Made by a program: the position numbers and the translations under genes. A DNA stretch of 64,000 nucleotides, from NCBI GenBank assembly GCA_949130495.1, contig OX422221.1, positions 148,513,405 through 148,577,404 of the forward strand, written 5' to 3'. The notes under the pieces are model-generated. The model was not told the DNA's origin and made no database searches. It saw only the letters and a program-made list of their open reading frames with translations. The stretch comes from Sambucus nigra (Eukaryota; Streptophyta; Magnoliopsida; Dipsacales; Adoxaceae). Below, piece by piece: positions 35,906 to 46,914 of this stretch (positions within the stretch are counted from its first letter, which is position 1; every line of letters starts with the position of its first letter).

Positions 35906-37003
35906 CTACTGATAATACTTGCGTAGATGTTCTGCATTCCATGCATTCTTAAATTCTTCCCCCTCCAAGGTTTCAATCCTGTAGGTTCCTGGACGAACAA
36001 CTTCTATTACTCTGTAGGGTCCATGCCAGTTAGCTTCCAATTTATTTTGCTTTTGAATTACTTTCTTTAGCACGTAGTCTCCTTCCTTCAAATCACACTT
36101 TTTTACCCTCTTGTTGTAAAACAAAGTTGTTCATTGTTGGTATGCATCATTCCTGATTGTTGCTTCCTCTCTAACTTCTTCGAGCATATCTAGATCCAAT
36201 CGCCTCATCAAGTCGCTGATAGGAGAATTGAAATTCAGCACCCTGTGTGTGGGTAGTCCCAACTCGGTAGGTATAACAGCTTCGCTTCCAAATGCCAGTT
36301 GGTATGGACATTCTCCTGTTGCTTCTCGCGGCGTAGTACGATAAGCCCACAGCACAGAATGTAGCTCATTAATCCAATTTGCCTTTGCATCATCCAGTCA
36401 TTTTTTTAAACCATTCAGTAACGTTCTGTTTGTCACCTCAGTTTGTCCATTACTCTAGGGATGGCCTGGTGCAGAGTGGGTTTTCAATAAGTTTGACTGA
36501 TGACAATATGCAGCGAACTCCTCGTTATCAAATTGAGTTCCATGGTCTGTGATGAATGCATGAGGAAGACCATATCTACAAATGATGTTCTTCCATATAA
36601 ATTGATACACCTTGTCATATGTCATATCAATAAGGAGCTCAGCTTCCACCCACTTAGTAAAGTAATCCAACTCGACCACGAGATATTTAAATCTTCCCCT
36701 GGTCGTTGGAAGTGGTCCGACCAAGTCAATTCCCCACATGGTAAATGGCCAAGGGGACGTAATGGGAGTTAACAATGCTTGGGGAGTTCTTCGGATAGAG
36801 GAGAAGCGTTGACATTTGTCACAATTTTTGGCATAGGCTATACAATCAGCCCTCATCGTTGGCCAGTAGTATCCTTGCGTCATTATTCTTTGCAAAAGCG
36901 TTCGACCTGCTACATGGGCTCCACACGACCCTTCATGGATCTCTTCAATCAAGTCTTTCACCTCGGAGGGATGCACACATCTTTGCAAACCTCTTATAAT
37001 TCC
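35906..37003 (-). pseudogene. Tat integrase
   Basis: The pol C-terminal domain inserts element cDNA into the host chromosome. Reading leftwards from 37003, the zinc-binding H-H-C-C region includes HEGSCGAHVAGRTLL and CDKCQRF. The catalytic core shows GIDLVGPLP (first Asp) and FITDHGTQFDN (second Asp). The PGHP-SNGQTE segment before the third acidic residue is broken by a stop. A C-terminal chromatin-proximal domain follows (NKLEANWHGPYRVIEV, then AWNAEHLRKYY). In-frame stops occur at 37001-37003, 36452-36454, about 36401 and 36128-36130. All parts share one frame, so the damage is by stops, not frameshifts. Inactive. Confidence 0.9.
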
Positions 37004-37860
37004 TCATCTATATAGAATACCATTATTCAATACATAACGAGTAGCTTTAAACTTCAGTTTCTTGGCTGTGAGTTTATCAGTTGGCAAAACCCCTTCTTCG
37101 ATATATGCCCTGATGGGATCCATCCAAGATGGTCCTAAATCAAGGGTAATAAAGTTCATCATCATATCTTCATCGATGCTCCTGCTAGCCAAAATTTCTA
37201 TTGGGATTGTTCTTCGTAGCTCGGTGCGTGTGGCTGGGGCTAACCGAGCTAAAGCATCTGCTCTTGCATTCTCCAATCTTGGTGTTCTAATTAACTGTAC
37301 TGTGTTAAATCTAGATACAATCTCCATTGCTTTCTCATAATACTTGATCATCAATTATCCCTTTGCTGCGTACACTCCCAGTATTTGATTTATGATTAAC
37401 TGTGAGTCACTGAATACAATGACCTGCTCTGCCCCCATGGTTTTTGCTAAACTAAGACCTGCAATCATAGCTTCATATTCAGCCTCATTATTAGAGGCTT
37501 TGAATTGAAAGCGCAGAGCATACTCCACATCGATTTCATCTGGGCTGTTTAAAACAATCCCTGCCCCACAGCCTGTACTGCAAGATGAGCCATCCACATA
37601 CAAATTCCATATAGGTACTTCATCCTCAAATTTTTTATCGGATAAAGTTCCTCGGTGGAATATTTGTTGCTTCTTTATATCCTCTCCTAACACTTCTTGC
37701 TGCTCATCGACCATCTCCTCTTCATCGTCAACCGACTTAAGTTGGTCGAAGTTTAAATTTAACGATCCTGTAATATCCACAGATTGGTCGGTATTCAGCT
37801 TTTGCTCCTCGAAGGTGTCAGGATAAGTGAATTCTGCGATAAAATGTGCTACTGCTTGCC
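37004..37860 (-). pseudogene. Tat second (archaeal-type) RNase H
   Basis: Downstream of the usual RNase H lies a second RNase H fold. It shows LYVDGSSCSTGCGAGIVL (first catalytic Asp), NNEAEYEAMIAGL (Glu), VIFSDSQLI-type VFSDSQLIINQ (Asp) and ENARADALARLA (last Asp). Such a duplicated, archaeal-type RNase H characterises the Tat lineage. One stop (37352-37354) splits it. It is preceded by an acidic linker (DEEEMVDEQQEVLGED). It would degrade the RNA strand during cDNA synthesis. Confidence 0.88.
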
Positions 37861-38395
37861 CTTTAAGCGACGATCTAGGCTCATAAACTATGTCATATTC
37901 ACCAAGTTCTACTGCCCAGTACATCAATCTCCCTGATTTCTCTGGTTTATGAAGATTTTGCCTCAACGGCATATCGGTATACACAACTATGGTATGAGCT
38001 TGGAAGTATGGCCTCATTCTTCTACTCTCTTCAATCAACGCTAGTGCCAACTTTTCCAGTCTTGGATATCTGATCTCTGCTCCTCGGAAGGCCTTGCTAG
38101 TGTAATAAATTGGTTTTTGCACTCCATCCTCCATTCTTATCAATGCCGATCTAACTGCATTCTCTGAAATTTCCAGATACAAGTACAATCTTTCTCCCAT
38201 CATTGGCCTGGACAATAGTGGCGGTGCTCCCAGATATTTCTTCAATTCATGAAAGGCCTTCTCGCATTCATCATTCCACTCGAAAGTCTTTCGGAGTGTT
38301 TTGAAGAATGGTAGACATCTGTCAGTTGCTCGTGATATAAATCTATTAAGTGCTGCAACTCGCCCTGTGAGACTTTGCACTTCATTCTTCGTCAT
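37861..38395 (-). pseudogene. Tat RNase H (Ty3/gypsy type)
   Basis: In the same frame as reverse transcriptase. The thumb/connection part (SLTGRVAALNRFISRATDRC, FEWNDECEKAFHELK) leads into the decayed RNase H: LYLYLEISENAVRSALI, PIYYTSKAFRGAEIRYPRLEK and YTDMPLRQNLHKPEKSGRL. As in other Tat elements the usual catalytic Asp and Glu are poorly kept, and the second RNase H probably took over the activity. Confidence 0.85.
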
Positions 38396-39133
38396 CGGAG
38401 ATCACAGTCCCAATAGAGCTTTGATCTTGTCAGGATTTTCTTCAATTCCTCGTTAGTTGACAATATACCCGAGGAACATGCCTTCTCGTACTCCGAATAT
38501 GCATTTGGTAGGGTTCAACTTCATTTGATATTTATTTAGTTGATCAAAGGTCTGGCCTAAGTCAATTAGATTATCAGCAGCTTTCTTCCTCTGCGTCAGC
38601 ATATCGTCAACATAAACTTCCATGTTGTAACTGATTTGCTCTGCAAACACCTTGTTCATCAGTCGCTGATATGTTGCACCTGCATTTTTCAATCCAAAAG
38701 TCATAACATTATAACAAAAAGTTCCCCTAGGGGTAATAAAAGAGGTACTCTCCCTGTACTCAGGTTTCATCTTAATCTGATTGTAACCAGAGTAAGCATC
38801 CATAAAACTCATCATTTCGTGCCCCGAGGTAGCATCCACCAGTTGATCGATTCGGGGAAGAGGAAAATGATCCTTTGAGCATGCTTTGTTGAGATCGGTG
38901 AAGTCTACGCACATCCTCCATTTGTTATTTTTCTTCTTTACCATCACCATATTAGCTAGCCAATCAGGATATTTGACGTCCTCAATAAAACAGGCTTTTT
39001 GGAGCTTCTCGATTTCTTCTTGTATAGCTTGGTTCTTTTCGGGGCTGAACACTCTTCTTCTCTGCTTTACTGGCTTGATTTCCTTATTCACATTGAGCGC
39101 ATGACATAAAAAATTTGGGTCTATCCCTGGCAT
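38396..39133 (-). pseudogene. Tat reverse transcriptase
   Basis: 226 open codons with all core motifs. These are KKKNNKWRMCVDFTDLNKAC, then MMSFMDAYSGYNQI (first Asp), SFITPRGTFCYNVMTFGLKN, and the catalytic YVDDM box, followed by LNPTKCIFGVREGMFLGY. Stops at 38450-38452 and about 38399 cut it from the thumb. The domain alone looks intact, so the element has been inactive for a limited time. It makes the DNA copy of the element RNA in virus-like particles. Confidence 0.93.
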
Positions 39134-39319
39134 ATCCTCATGGCTCCATGCAAAAGTTTATTTTCTGCTTTTTAGAAACGCTATAAGATCTTGTTTTATT
39201 GACACATCTAGTGAGGCACCAATTTGAGTTGTTCGTTTCGGATGCTCGTCGTCCAGAACAATATTTTTAGCAGCCTCCATGACCTGACCCTTAACGAGCT
39301 AAGACTCATCTCTTGGGTC

Positions 39320-39860
39320 TTAAGTCTCAATCTCTGCGTTTTCTATCCCATCAACCTGATAAGTAGTAGTCTTCTTTCTGGATTCTTCACGTTCTTCTTG
39401 CTCGGCAGATGAATAGTAGCATTCCCGAGCTACTTTTTGGTCGCCCTTCACCATTCCTACTCCAAAGTTGGTTGGAAATTTTAGGCCTTGATGTACAGTA
39501 GATGGTACAACTACGAACTTATTCAATCCTACCCTTCCCATGATGATATTGTAAGTTGATTGAACATTCTTATCCATCACAAAAAAGCGCACTCTTTATG
39601 TTCGACAAGCGGGCCATATACCGATGAACATATCCAACTTGATCGTCCCAAGTGGAAAAACTTTCTCACCAGTAAATCCGAGGAGGGGCCTGTGATAAGG
39701 CTCCAACTGAGACAACTTTAAATTTAAGTTGTCAAAGCATGAGTAGAACATGATATCCGTTGAGCTACCATTATCTACCAGTACTCTTGAGATCATTACT
39801 TCCTTCATCCTCATTTTTATCACCAATAGATCATCATGAGGATATAGCACACCTGCGAGG
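39320..39860 (-). pseudogene. Tat aspartic protease
   Basis: Matures the polyprotein. The active-site region reads VLVDNGSSTDIMF (the D-x-G-S form usual in this lineage), followed by a LLGFTGEKVFPLGTIKL flap-like segment and an YNIIMGRVGLNKF segment, the usual end of the fold. One stop (39593-39595) lies between the two halves. Same frame as pol. Confidence 0.85.
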
Positions 39861-41784
39861 TCGTTCTTGGAGAAACCGATGACCAGTTTTTCTTTGTTTA
39901 CCTTCCTCGGGCGATCATCCTCAGCTAGATTTATTCACTGAATATATGAACAAGCTTGAGCCTCATTGAGATAAACTTTCCTCTCTGCAGTAAGGTCTCC
40001 ACCTCCTTCATCTCCACCTGTAATAACATTACAATCAAATGATCCAAAACGAATTGAAAATACCTCACGTTCTGGTTGTCTTGGTCTTTTGGGGAGATCG
40101 GGGTCATCTTCTGGATCATCTTCATGATTTCTTTTCTTGTCTTCTTCTGCTCGACGAGGATATCTGGATCTCTATCTTGCTCGGTCGTTGTTCTTACCTT
40201 CACTTCTACGATCAACATACTTAGCCAGCTTTCCTCGTCTGACAAGTGCTTCAATTTCATTCTGAAGAGCTATGCAATTTTTGGTCGTGTGATCATGGTC
40301 TTTGTGGAACTCGCAATATTTGGCCTTATTCCTCTTGTCAGGATCTGTCTTCATTTTCTCTGGCCAGTTTAGCTCCTCGTTGTTCTTGATTTCTTCCAAA
40401 ACGTGGTTTATGTCTACTTTTCAAGGAGTATAATTTTCAAATTTCTTCAACATTTCCCATGATGGCTTTGCTTTTGATTGCTTATTACCACCATTGTTCT
40501 TCTGATCCTTCTTCTCAATCTTCTCGGCCTCAACTTTGGTCTCCTTAGTGTCCATGTTCTTCTTCGCAGCCATAGCTTCCTCGGCATTCATGATTTTGGC
40601 TGCTTTTGCCATTAGTTCTGACATGGTCCTAGGCGGATCTTTGGCCAAAGTGTAGTACAATTTATTTGGCAATAGTCCACTCATCAAAGCAATAATTGTT
40701 GTTTTTTCCTCGTAATCAATAACTTCGAGTTTCTCGTTATTGAAACGAGTTATGTAATCCCGAGTGCTCTCACCTGCTTTTTGTCTAACACTTAACAAGT
40801 GTGCTACTCGTTTAACTGGTTTTGCTCCAAAACATAAATTTCCAATAAAGATCTCGGTCAGTTGAAGAAAGTTGAAATCTTTCCCCGCGGAAGATTATTG
40901 TACCATATTTGAGCAGATCCGGTAAGAGTTCCTGAAAATGCCCTGCATCTCATCTCGTTCGGTACGGCATAGATATCAGCAGCATCTTGGTATTGTTTTA
41001 TATGAAGAATAGGGTCGGTTTTTCCAACATATTTAGGAGTTACAATAGGTGCTTTGAACTTTGATGGTGTGGGAAAATCCACAATTGCTTGGATAAAAGG
41101 TGTCCCTTGGACAAAAGTTCTTTGTAGAGGATTTTTGGCCTTAGCCATTTCCCCTAGTCTATCCTCCAACCTCTGAATAGAGCCTTTCCATACATCATTT
41201 CCCTCCTCGGGCCTGTTGGTTCGAGCAACTGATCGTGTTGAATTTGCTTCCTGGGATCTTTCATTACGAGCAGTTGGTCGTGATTGGGCAGAACCCTCCT
41301 TTAGATCGGATGGTCGTCGAAAGTTCCTCGACACAGCCTTAGGAGGACTTTTATTCCTCCTAGGGCCCAAATGATCAAAAGGAGAGGCCCTACTTAATCT
41401 CTACAATGCACTAGTCCTTTCTGGAGAGAGAGTGATGTTTTGTTCAGTATCTGTAGCTCGTACTGATGAAGTTCGACCAGGTTGATAAGAAAAATCATTA
41501 GATCTATCAGTGCGATATGATTCGGCATGTCTAGATCGAGATTACTCTGGGAGTAACGTTCACCTAGAAGGTAACCGGGTATTTCTTTGAACGCTTCGTT
41601 GTCCTGAATAGGTAGATACTCCACCCTGGATAGTTTGTATGAGTTATCGCATAGTTTCTTACATGGCGGTTTGGCCTTGGGCTAGATTAGCCATTATTTC
41701 GGCCAGATCTTGGACATTTGGAGGAGTGGATGGATTTGGGGGATTTCCAGCGTTTCGATTACTGGATTCAGGATTATCAGCCAT
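39861..41784 (-). pseudogene. Tat gag
   Basis: ATG at 41784 (MADNPESSNRNAG), 63 bp inside the 5' LTR end. Order: Pro/Asn-rich N-terminus; a basic Arg/Ser region; the capsid core (IKQYQDAADIYAVPNEMRCRA-type segment, ending IWYNNLPRGKIS); then SVRQKAGESTRDYITRFN; a Lys/Glu-rich linker; and a zinc-finger-like YCEFHKDHDHTTKNC. A one-base deletion near 40875 shifts frame, and about six stops occur, four in the first 130 codons. After repair of that shift gag and pol share one frame, so the element probably made a single polyprotein. Confidence 0.88.
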
Positions 41785-41826
41785 TGGTGATGAATTGTTT
41801 TAGTGAAAAACGATAATTACAGTCGT

Positions 41827-41844
41827 TTCCCACAGATGGCGCCA
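41827..41844 (-). other. Primer-binding site of Tat element
   Basis: Minus strand TGGCGCCATCTGTGGGAA, three bases inside the 5' LTR. This is the usual sequence in Tat elements and it fixes the orientation. Confidence 0.85.
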
Positions 41845-41847
41845 ATC

Positions 41848-42402
41848 TGTTGATGTAAAAAACTAGATTTGACCTAATTCTTTAATCACAAATAAATATA
41901 AACAAAACAAAAGACTTTTAAAGTGGTTCAGCCTTGAAAGAGTGGCCTACGTCCACTATTTGTGTTATTGTTGACTATTTACAGAATTCTCGATAATGGG
42001 TTTACCAAGAAATTTCGAGTCCCCTGCTAATGAGGAGGTTACAATGTATTTATAGCCTTGAGGCGGTACAAATGAAAGAATAATACACAGTTGTCCAATA
42101 GGTGTGTGCGTCTGTGTGATAATAATGAGCATTTAATGCGCAGTCATCCTCTTGATTATCCGGATATGAATGCTCTGTACGAGAATCTGCTCGGACCGCC
42201 TAAGTAGCTTGGTATACATGAGTTGCTCGGTACAATAGAGTTCCTCGGAGAACACTTGTTGCTCGGAGCGCCTGAGTTGGTCGGGGAGGTTGAGTTCCTC
42301 GGAGTCAATGTGTTGTTCAAAAAATGTTTGTGAGTGCCATGTAGATTGACACATGTCTCCACATAACTGGTCCACGTCATCAGAATAAATTTGGTATCAA
42401 CA
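41848..42402 (-). repeat. 5' LTR of Tat element
   Basis: 555 bp, TGTTGAT to ATCAACA. The minus-strand TATA box CTATAAATAC (42046-42055; its twin is at 30541-30550 in the 3' LTR) marks the likely promoter. Confidence 0.92.
42046..42055 (-). promoter_or_regulatory. TATA box in the 5' LTR
   Basis: CTATAAATAC on the minus strand, about 200 bp from the LTR's inner edge. Suited to start the gag-pol transcript. Confidence 0.65.
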
Positions 42403-42474
42403 CTATCCATCCCTGATTTTTCTATCAAACACAAAAGGGAGAAAATCACTCAACACCTACTCATGTCGCTGTTG

Positions 42475-42610
42475 ATAGGACATATATAATAGCGACAGCA
42501 AGTGATGCTTGCCAGAAAGCATATTGGAGTAAGCTAAAGAAGCAGCAGCAGCAAAGCTAACTGCCAAAAGAGAGGAAGAAAGAGTGACTGAGTTGAAAAC
42601 AATTAGAGGG
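42475..42610 (+). pseudogene. Exon-like fragment in CACTA element (Ala/Lys/Glu-rich)
   Basis: A reading of about 40 residues (AKEAAAAKLTAKREEERVTELK) looks like a charged helix from a coding exon. The upstream part is in a different frame (SDACQKAYWSK). It lies just beyond the Tat insertion, so the Tat element may split this exon. No family recognised. Confidence 0.35.
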
Positions 42611-43508
42611 AAAAGATTAGAGGTATTTCAAAAGGATCTCATTTTTATGGAATTTTGTTTAGGATACTAATGCTTTAAAAAATTTGATATGACAGTAGTT
42701 CAAAATACACTGGTGAACTAAATGAGCTGATACAACAATATTTACTGAACCAATTTGAAGGTATGTCACCAGCGTGTTGAAGATGGCGATTCACAAGAAA
42801 CTTCAGAACTAATTGAGCTTGGATTTCTTTCCACCTCGGCTCATACTGCATAGTTACCTTACATCATCCTTTGGAGAAATGGTAGGTTCTGTAATCAACA
42901 CCTTTTGCATTTGATCTTCTCTTGGTTTACGTATTTTTTATGCTTCTTTATGTTGTGAATGTGGAAAAATTTCTTGATCGTGAAATGTAGTATATATGTT
43001 TGGATGTTGCTGGAATTATTCATTGGGGAATAATCAAATTTTTATATGCCTCAACATAGGCAACAAAAAAAGGATATTATTTAGACTACGTTGGGTTCAT
43101 TCATTGAAGGCCTATGTACAAGGCACCACTTTCTTCTTTGTCATCCAATTAGTTATAAATTGAAGTGATCAAATATATTTAGCTCTACAGATTTTTCAAT
43201 TGTTAACTATAAATTAAAGCGATTAAATATATAACTTAGCTCTATAGATTCTTCAATTGTATGCATGGACCCTAATGTATGCATAACTTGATATATAACA
43301 ACATAAAATAAGCGATCGACTTTTTTTCTATGATCTCCACAAGGGATTGAGCTTAACCCTGCTATTTGTTGTACTTTCACCCAAACAATGCTGCTCTTTG
43401 TTGTATTTCTTTTAAACTTGGCTTATCTATGCTTGACTTATGTAAATGAGGTAATTTCTTGCATCTCATATGCTTTGTTATAGAACTTGAAGTATCAAAT
43501 ACCCAGGC

Positions 43509-43784
43509 CTAACTTTTTCCAAATATGATTAGAACTTTGTGGGATTTCTTGTTTGTGTTTCCGACCACTGATAACTCTCTCTTGATCAAGTATAATTTCT
43601 CATCTTGTTCAGTTTTTAAAGACATTTCTTCATGTCCATTTCGAGAAGTTTCTCCATTAGTTATGATGATTTCCATAAGTTTTGCATCGACACTTCCATT
43701 GACTTGGTGAACAACATTCACAAATTTCTTAAGTAATCCATTAGGATCCACTATTCTGAACAAACTCCAGTGGTCAAATCCCAT
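43509..43784 (-). pseudogene. Unrecognised coding-like fragment in CACTA element
   Basis: 91 open codons with balanced composition (LLKKFVNVVHQVNGSVDAKL; NGETSRNGHEEMSLKTEQ). Just upstream an acceptor-like TTTTACAG (about 43853) precedes GGAACGGGGTCTCTGG. It could be a captured host gene fragment or part of the transposase. Not identified. Confidence 0.3.
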
Positions 43785-44189
43785 TGATGTTATACATTAG
43801 GATCGTAATCAATTCCATGTCCAGAATGAAATCCAGAGACCCCGTTCCCTGTAAAACATAATGGGGCGTTTGGGACATATATAGTCCCTTTAAATCTATG
43901 ACTTATGTACCTATTTTTGGGTGTATATTACCATAAACTATACGGGAGGAACCATTCACCCGAGTTTATCCTGCTTTGAGGGCTATGAAAACACCAAGAT
44001 AGTTTTTACAAGAAAGTTCCTTATTCACATGCTTCCTGCAAACGATCCGTAATGTATCGAATATTATTTCTCCTTATATCATAAGAACTCTTCTTAAAAA
44101 TGAAATCGGGTCTGAATGGGTTAATGTTGGGCCCAAATGGTTTAACCCAACCAACTAACCCTTGCAGAGCAGCAGCAGGTATGTCTTTC

Positions 44190-44331
44190 TACACAGCAGC
44201 ATATATATATTCAGATATATATCATATATATCAATATCTGATATATATTCAGATATATATAATATATATATTCAGATATATATATTCAGATATATATCAT
44301 ATATATCAATATCTGATATATATCAATATGG

Positions 44332-44360
<29 letters not shown>
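44190..44360. repeat. AT-rich palindromic array
   Basis: Repeated ATATATTCAGATATATAT and CATATATATCAATATCTGA units, ending in (TA)n at 44331-44358. Self-complementary throughout. Confidence 0.85.
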
Positions 44361-44364
<4 letters not shown>

Positions 44365-44597
44365 GTTGTGTATAACATTTGTATGCTGTGTATAACATCA
44401 TTTTTTTATGACCTGGGCCTACTTTTTTTTTTAAAAGGCCGGTGAACCCGACCCGCCACTGGTTTGACCCGATCCGAGTTGAAATCGACCAGACCCGCCC
44501 AAATTTATCTGTATCCATTTTTTACCCGCCCATTTGTGACTACTAACTGTTTCTATAACTTTGCATTTTTGACAATGAATAAAAATTGACTTCTCCA

Positions 44598-44790
44598 TTA
44601 ATTTTGATTAGGAGGATGTATAAATTTCAAATGTTGCCACCATTTGAGATATACACTCGATTCAAGGAAAAGTTTTTGGGCCTTTATAACATTATTCTTT
44701 CCAGCTGCAAAAAGCTTCTTAGCATTATCCTTATCTTTAAGAGCCCTCTCAATCAGTTGATGTCTGAATTTGAAGGTCACAGTGTCTGTG
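44598..44790 (-). pseudogene. Coding-like fragment in CACTA element (Lys-rich helix)
   Basis: An open minus-strand frame of about 60 codons reads HQLIERALKDKDNAKKLFAA and then KNNVIKAQKLFLESS. The composition is that of real protein. No start or splice frame could be fixed, and the family is unknown; it is possibly a transposase or captured exon. Confidence 0.3.
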
Positions 44791-46089
44791 TGTAGAAAAT
44801 GTTATGACGTGAACCCCATATCGCCAATAGTTCGAGTCATGCATTTGCTTCAAATCTTAATCAAAATCAGCACGACCAGGTATGTATATTTTAGGGATGA
44901 ACTACTTAGAGCTTTGGTTCTTTCTCCCTATCTGCAGTTTGCACAGACCAAAACAAATTGAAGCTTCGATCAATTACCAGATTGACCTGCAAGTCCATTA
45001 AAGTATAATCCTTTTTCTTTCCTATTTCCCACTTGCGTGGTGTATTGTGTTTGAATGCTTGTTTAAAATTCAACGAGTTTCATTGGGCAAAGAAAGTGGA
45101 TGAATTTATATATGATAGATCATTAGGTTCATAACAAAATGTAGGTATAGATCATTAGTATTGCTTTTTCTTTTGGACAACCCCCCAAAAGAAAAACTTA
45201 TAAAAACAGAGAAAGTGCAAAGGTTTCTCCTATTTCTATGATGCGTTCCTTCCTTACTTACCCTTTCATTGTGGTTTGAATTACCGGGCAAATCCCATCT
45301 TCCATTTCAACACTGCCAAAACTGAAATCACTTGATGTATGTCACAATGAACTTGTTGGTAAATTCCCTCTTCAACTTAGTCAGTTGAGCAGCTTGGTCA
45401 GCACGGCACCTCATAGTAGATTAAATTGGCTCACATTAAACTTTAGTTCAGTTTACAATGGTTGTATAAGTTTGGAGATGAATTTGAACTTACTTCTGTG
45501 AAATGGTTATATAAGTTTCTTTCCTATTTTTTATTTCTATATTTAACTCATTTAAAGGAAACTGTGTGAGTTAGTTTTTATTTTGTTTTCTTTTAGTGCA
45601 TATTTGATTATACATCTACCTAGGGATATTTGATTGCATATTTGAGGCATATATCTAACTTCATTCCATGCAGAGGTTCATATAGCCTTTGAATGAGGCA
45701 AACACTATGTAGACTTCATTCTAATTGAGCCATACAATGTGTAGCCTTCATTCTAATATGAATGGTTCATCAGTTGATTACACACTGTACACAGTGTATG
45801 CTATTTCCAATAACACATTCTACGCTCTTTCCAATTACAAAGTGTATTCTATGTTAATTAAACAATGCATGTTCAAGGTCAAACTTTTAATTATGCGGTT
45901 TATGGATCATGCTTTCATCAACATCATCACGTATACTCCCGGTTCCCTTCTTTTACTTTTAAATACACAGTTTATGTATTCATCTTCTAATGCTTACTTA
46001 TATGTTTAATTTTTTTTCTCAGGTAAGGATTATGCAGTTTGTGTATTCCATTTTTACCCATTATTTTATTTGTTCGATTTTTACCAACG

Positions 46090-46220
46090 CAAGATCAACC
46101 AGATAACAAATGGGGTAGAACGGACCAGATAACAAATGGGGAAGAATGAACCAACAACCTAATGACTGAAATCAGACCAGCAGCATCAAAACTAAGAACT
46201 GCCATGCGAAACCAAATCGA
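46090..46220 (+). pseudogene. Coding-like fragment near CACTA right end
   Basis: One frame reads NNLMTEIRPAASKLRTAMRN and then QIDQALPSEN before a stop. A short duplication (ACCAGATAACAAATGGGG at about 46099 and 46125) precedes it. It might be the 3' end of a transposon gene. Unproven. Confidence 0.25.
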
Positions 46221-46599
46221 CCAAGCACTGCCAAGTGAAAACTGACCGAGCACTTCAAAGTGTTGATTCAAAGATGGCTGCAACTACCTTATGTAGGAGA
46301 ATTCTTAAAAGGTTGCCCTGTATTTCAATTTTACATTTTGTTGGATTGGTTGTTACCCCTTGGGTGGAAAGTCCAATAAACAAAGGAGACTCTGTCCATT
46401 TTTTTTTAAATTGGCACTTTGTTTATTTGAGGCACAATGTGAATTTCTTTAATGAATATTGTATATTTCAAGTTATATGTAAATTTGTTTGATGAAATCT
46501 AAAATAATGGAATTTTGACTATTTGAATGTTGTTCGACTATTTATTATCTATTTACAAGGGTTGATTTAACCTCGAATAATAGTAGTCTATTGATGGAG

Positions 46600-46911
46600 T
46601 AATGATTTGTTTTTAATTTTATATTAACATTTATGTTAGTTTTGATAAAACTCTCATAAAATTACTAAAATTGGCATAAATGTGATGTTATTTATGCTAG
46701 TTTTTCATGAAAATGTGATTAAAAACATGGTGAATATCGTAGTTTTTATGTGTGTTTTTAGAAATTGAGATAAATATGATTTTATTTATGTCAGTTTTAC
46801 GAATATTTATGTCAGGGCTTTGTATGTCAGTTTTCAAAATTTCTAAAATTGACATAAATGGTCATTTATGTCAATTTTTGACTGACATAAATGATCATTT
46901 TTCTTGTAGTG
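46600..46911 (-). repeat. CACTA right terminus and subterminal repeats
   Basis: At least eight copies of TTTATGTCAGTTTT, TTATGTTAG or the inverse TGACATAAATG lie in about 300 bp and end at the terminal repeat 46898-46911. Confidence 0.8.
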
Positions 46912-46914
46912 ACA

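Larger units (their letters stand above)
30343..42402 (-). mobile_element. Complete Tat-lineage Ty3/gypsy retrotransposon with antisense ORF
   Basis: 12.06 kb bounded by LTRs 30343-30915 and 41848-42402, both TGTTGAT...ATCAACA, with a perfect 5-bp duplication CTATC (30338-30342 and 42403-42407). On the minus strand the order is 5' LTR, primer-binding site, gag, protease, reverse transcriptase, RNase H, a second (archaeal-type) RNase H, then integrase. Dual RNase H marks the Tat lineage. Between integrase and the 3' LTR lies a plus-strand (antisense) coding region of about 3.7 kb, a known oddity of some Tat elements such as Retand and Grande. LTRs differ at about 21 sites in 555 plus one 18-bp indel, so it is fairly recent but already dead. 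Confidence 0.93.
18136..46911. mobile_element. CACTA (En/Spm-type) DNA transposon, 28.8 kb, hosting nested elements
   Basis: The left end CACTACAAGAAAAA (18136-18149) is matched in inverted form at the right end (46898-46911, TTTTTCTTGTAGTG), and both are flanked by the 3-bp duplication ACA (18133-18135 and 46912-46914). CACTA ends, 3-bp duplications and arrays of short subterminal motifs are the hallmarks of this superfamily. Here the motif is TTTATGTCAGTTTT or its inverse ATTGACATAAATG. Removing the nested LTR elements (19209-23538 and 30343-42402) leaves about 12.4 kb, a normal size for an element with coding capacity. I could not recognise the transposase; only isolated exon-like fragments remain (see 18380-18565, 42475-42610, 43509-43784, 44598-44780, 46090-46220). 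Confidence 0.75.

Noticed and set aside
36500..37340. Plus-strand open frames across the integrase and RNase H region
   Set aside because: They are mirror frames of pol with no domain, unlike the antisense gene at 31343-35031, which lies outside pol and has a splice structure.
25023..46911. CACTA element starting at 25023 instead of 18136
   Set aside because: The flank AGC does not match the right flank ACA, while the flank of 18136 does.
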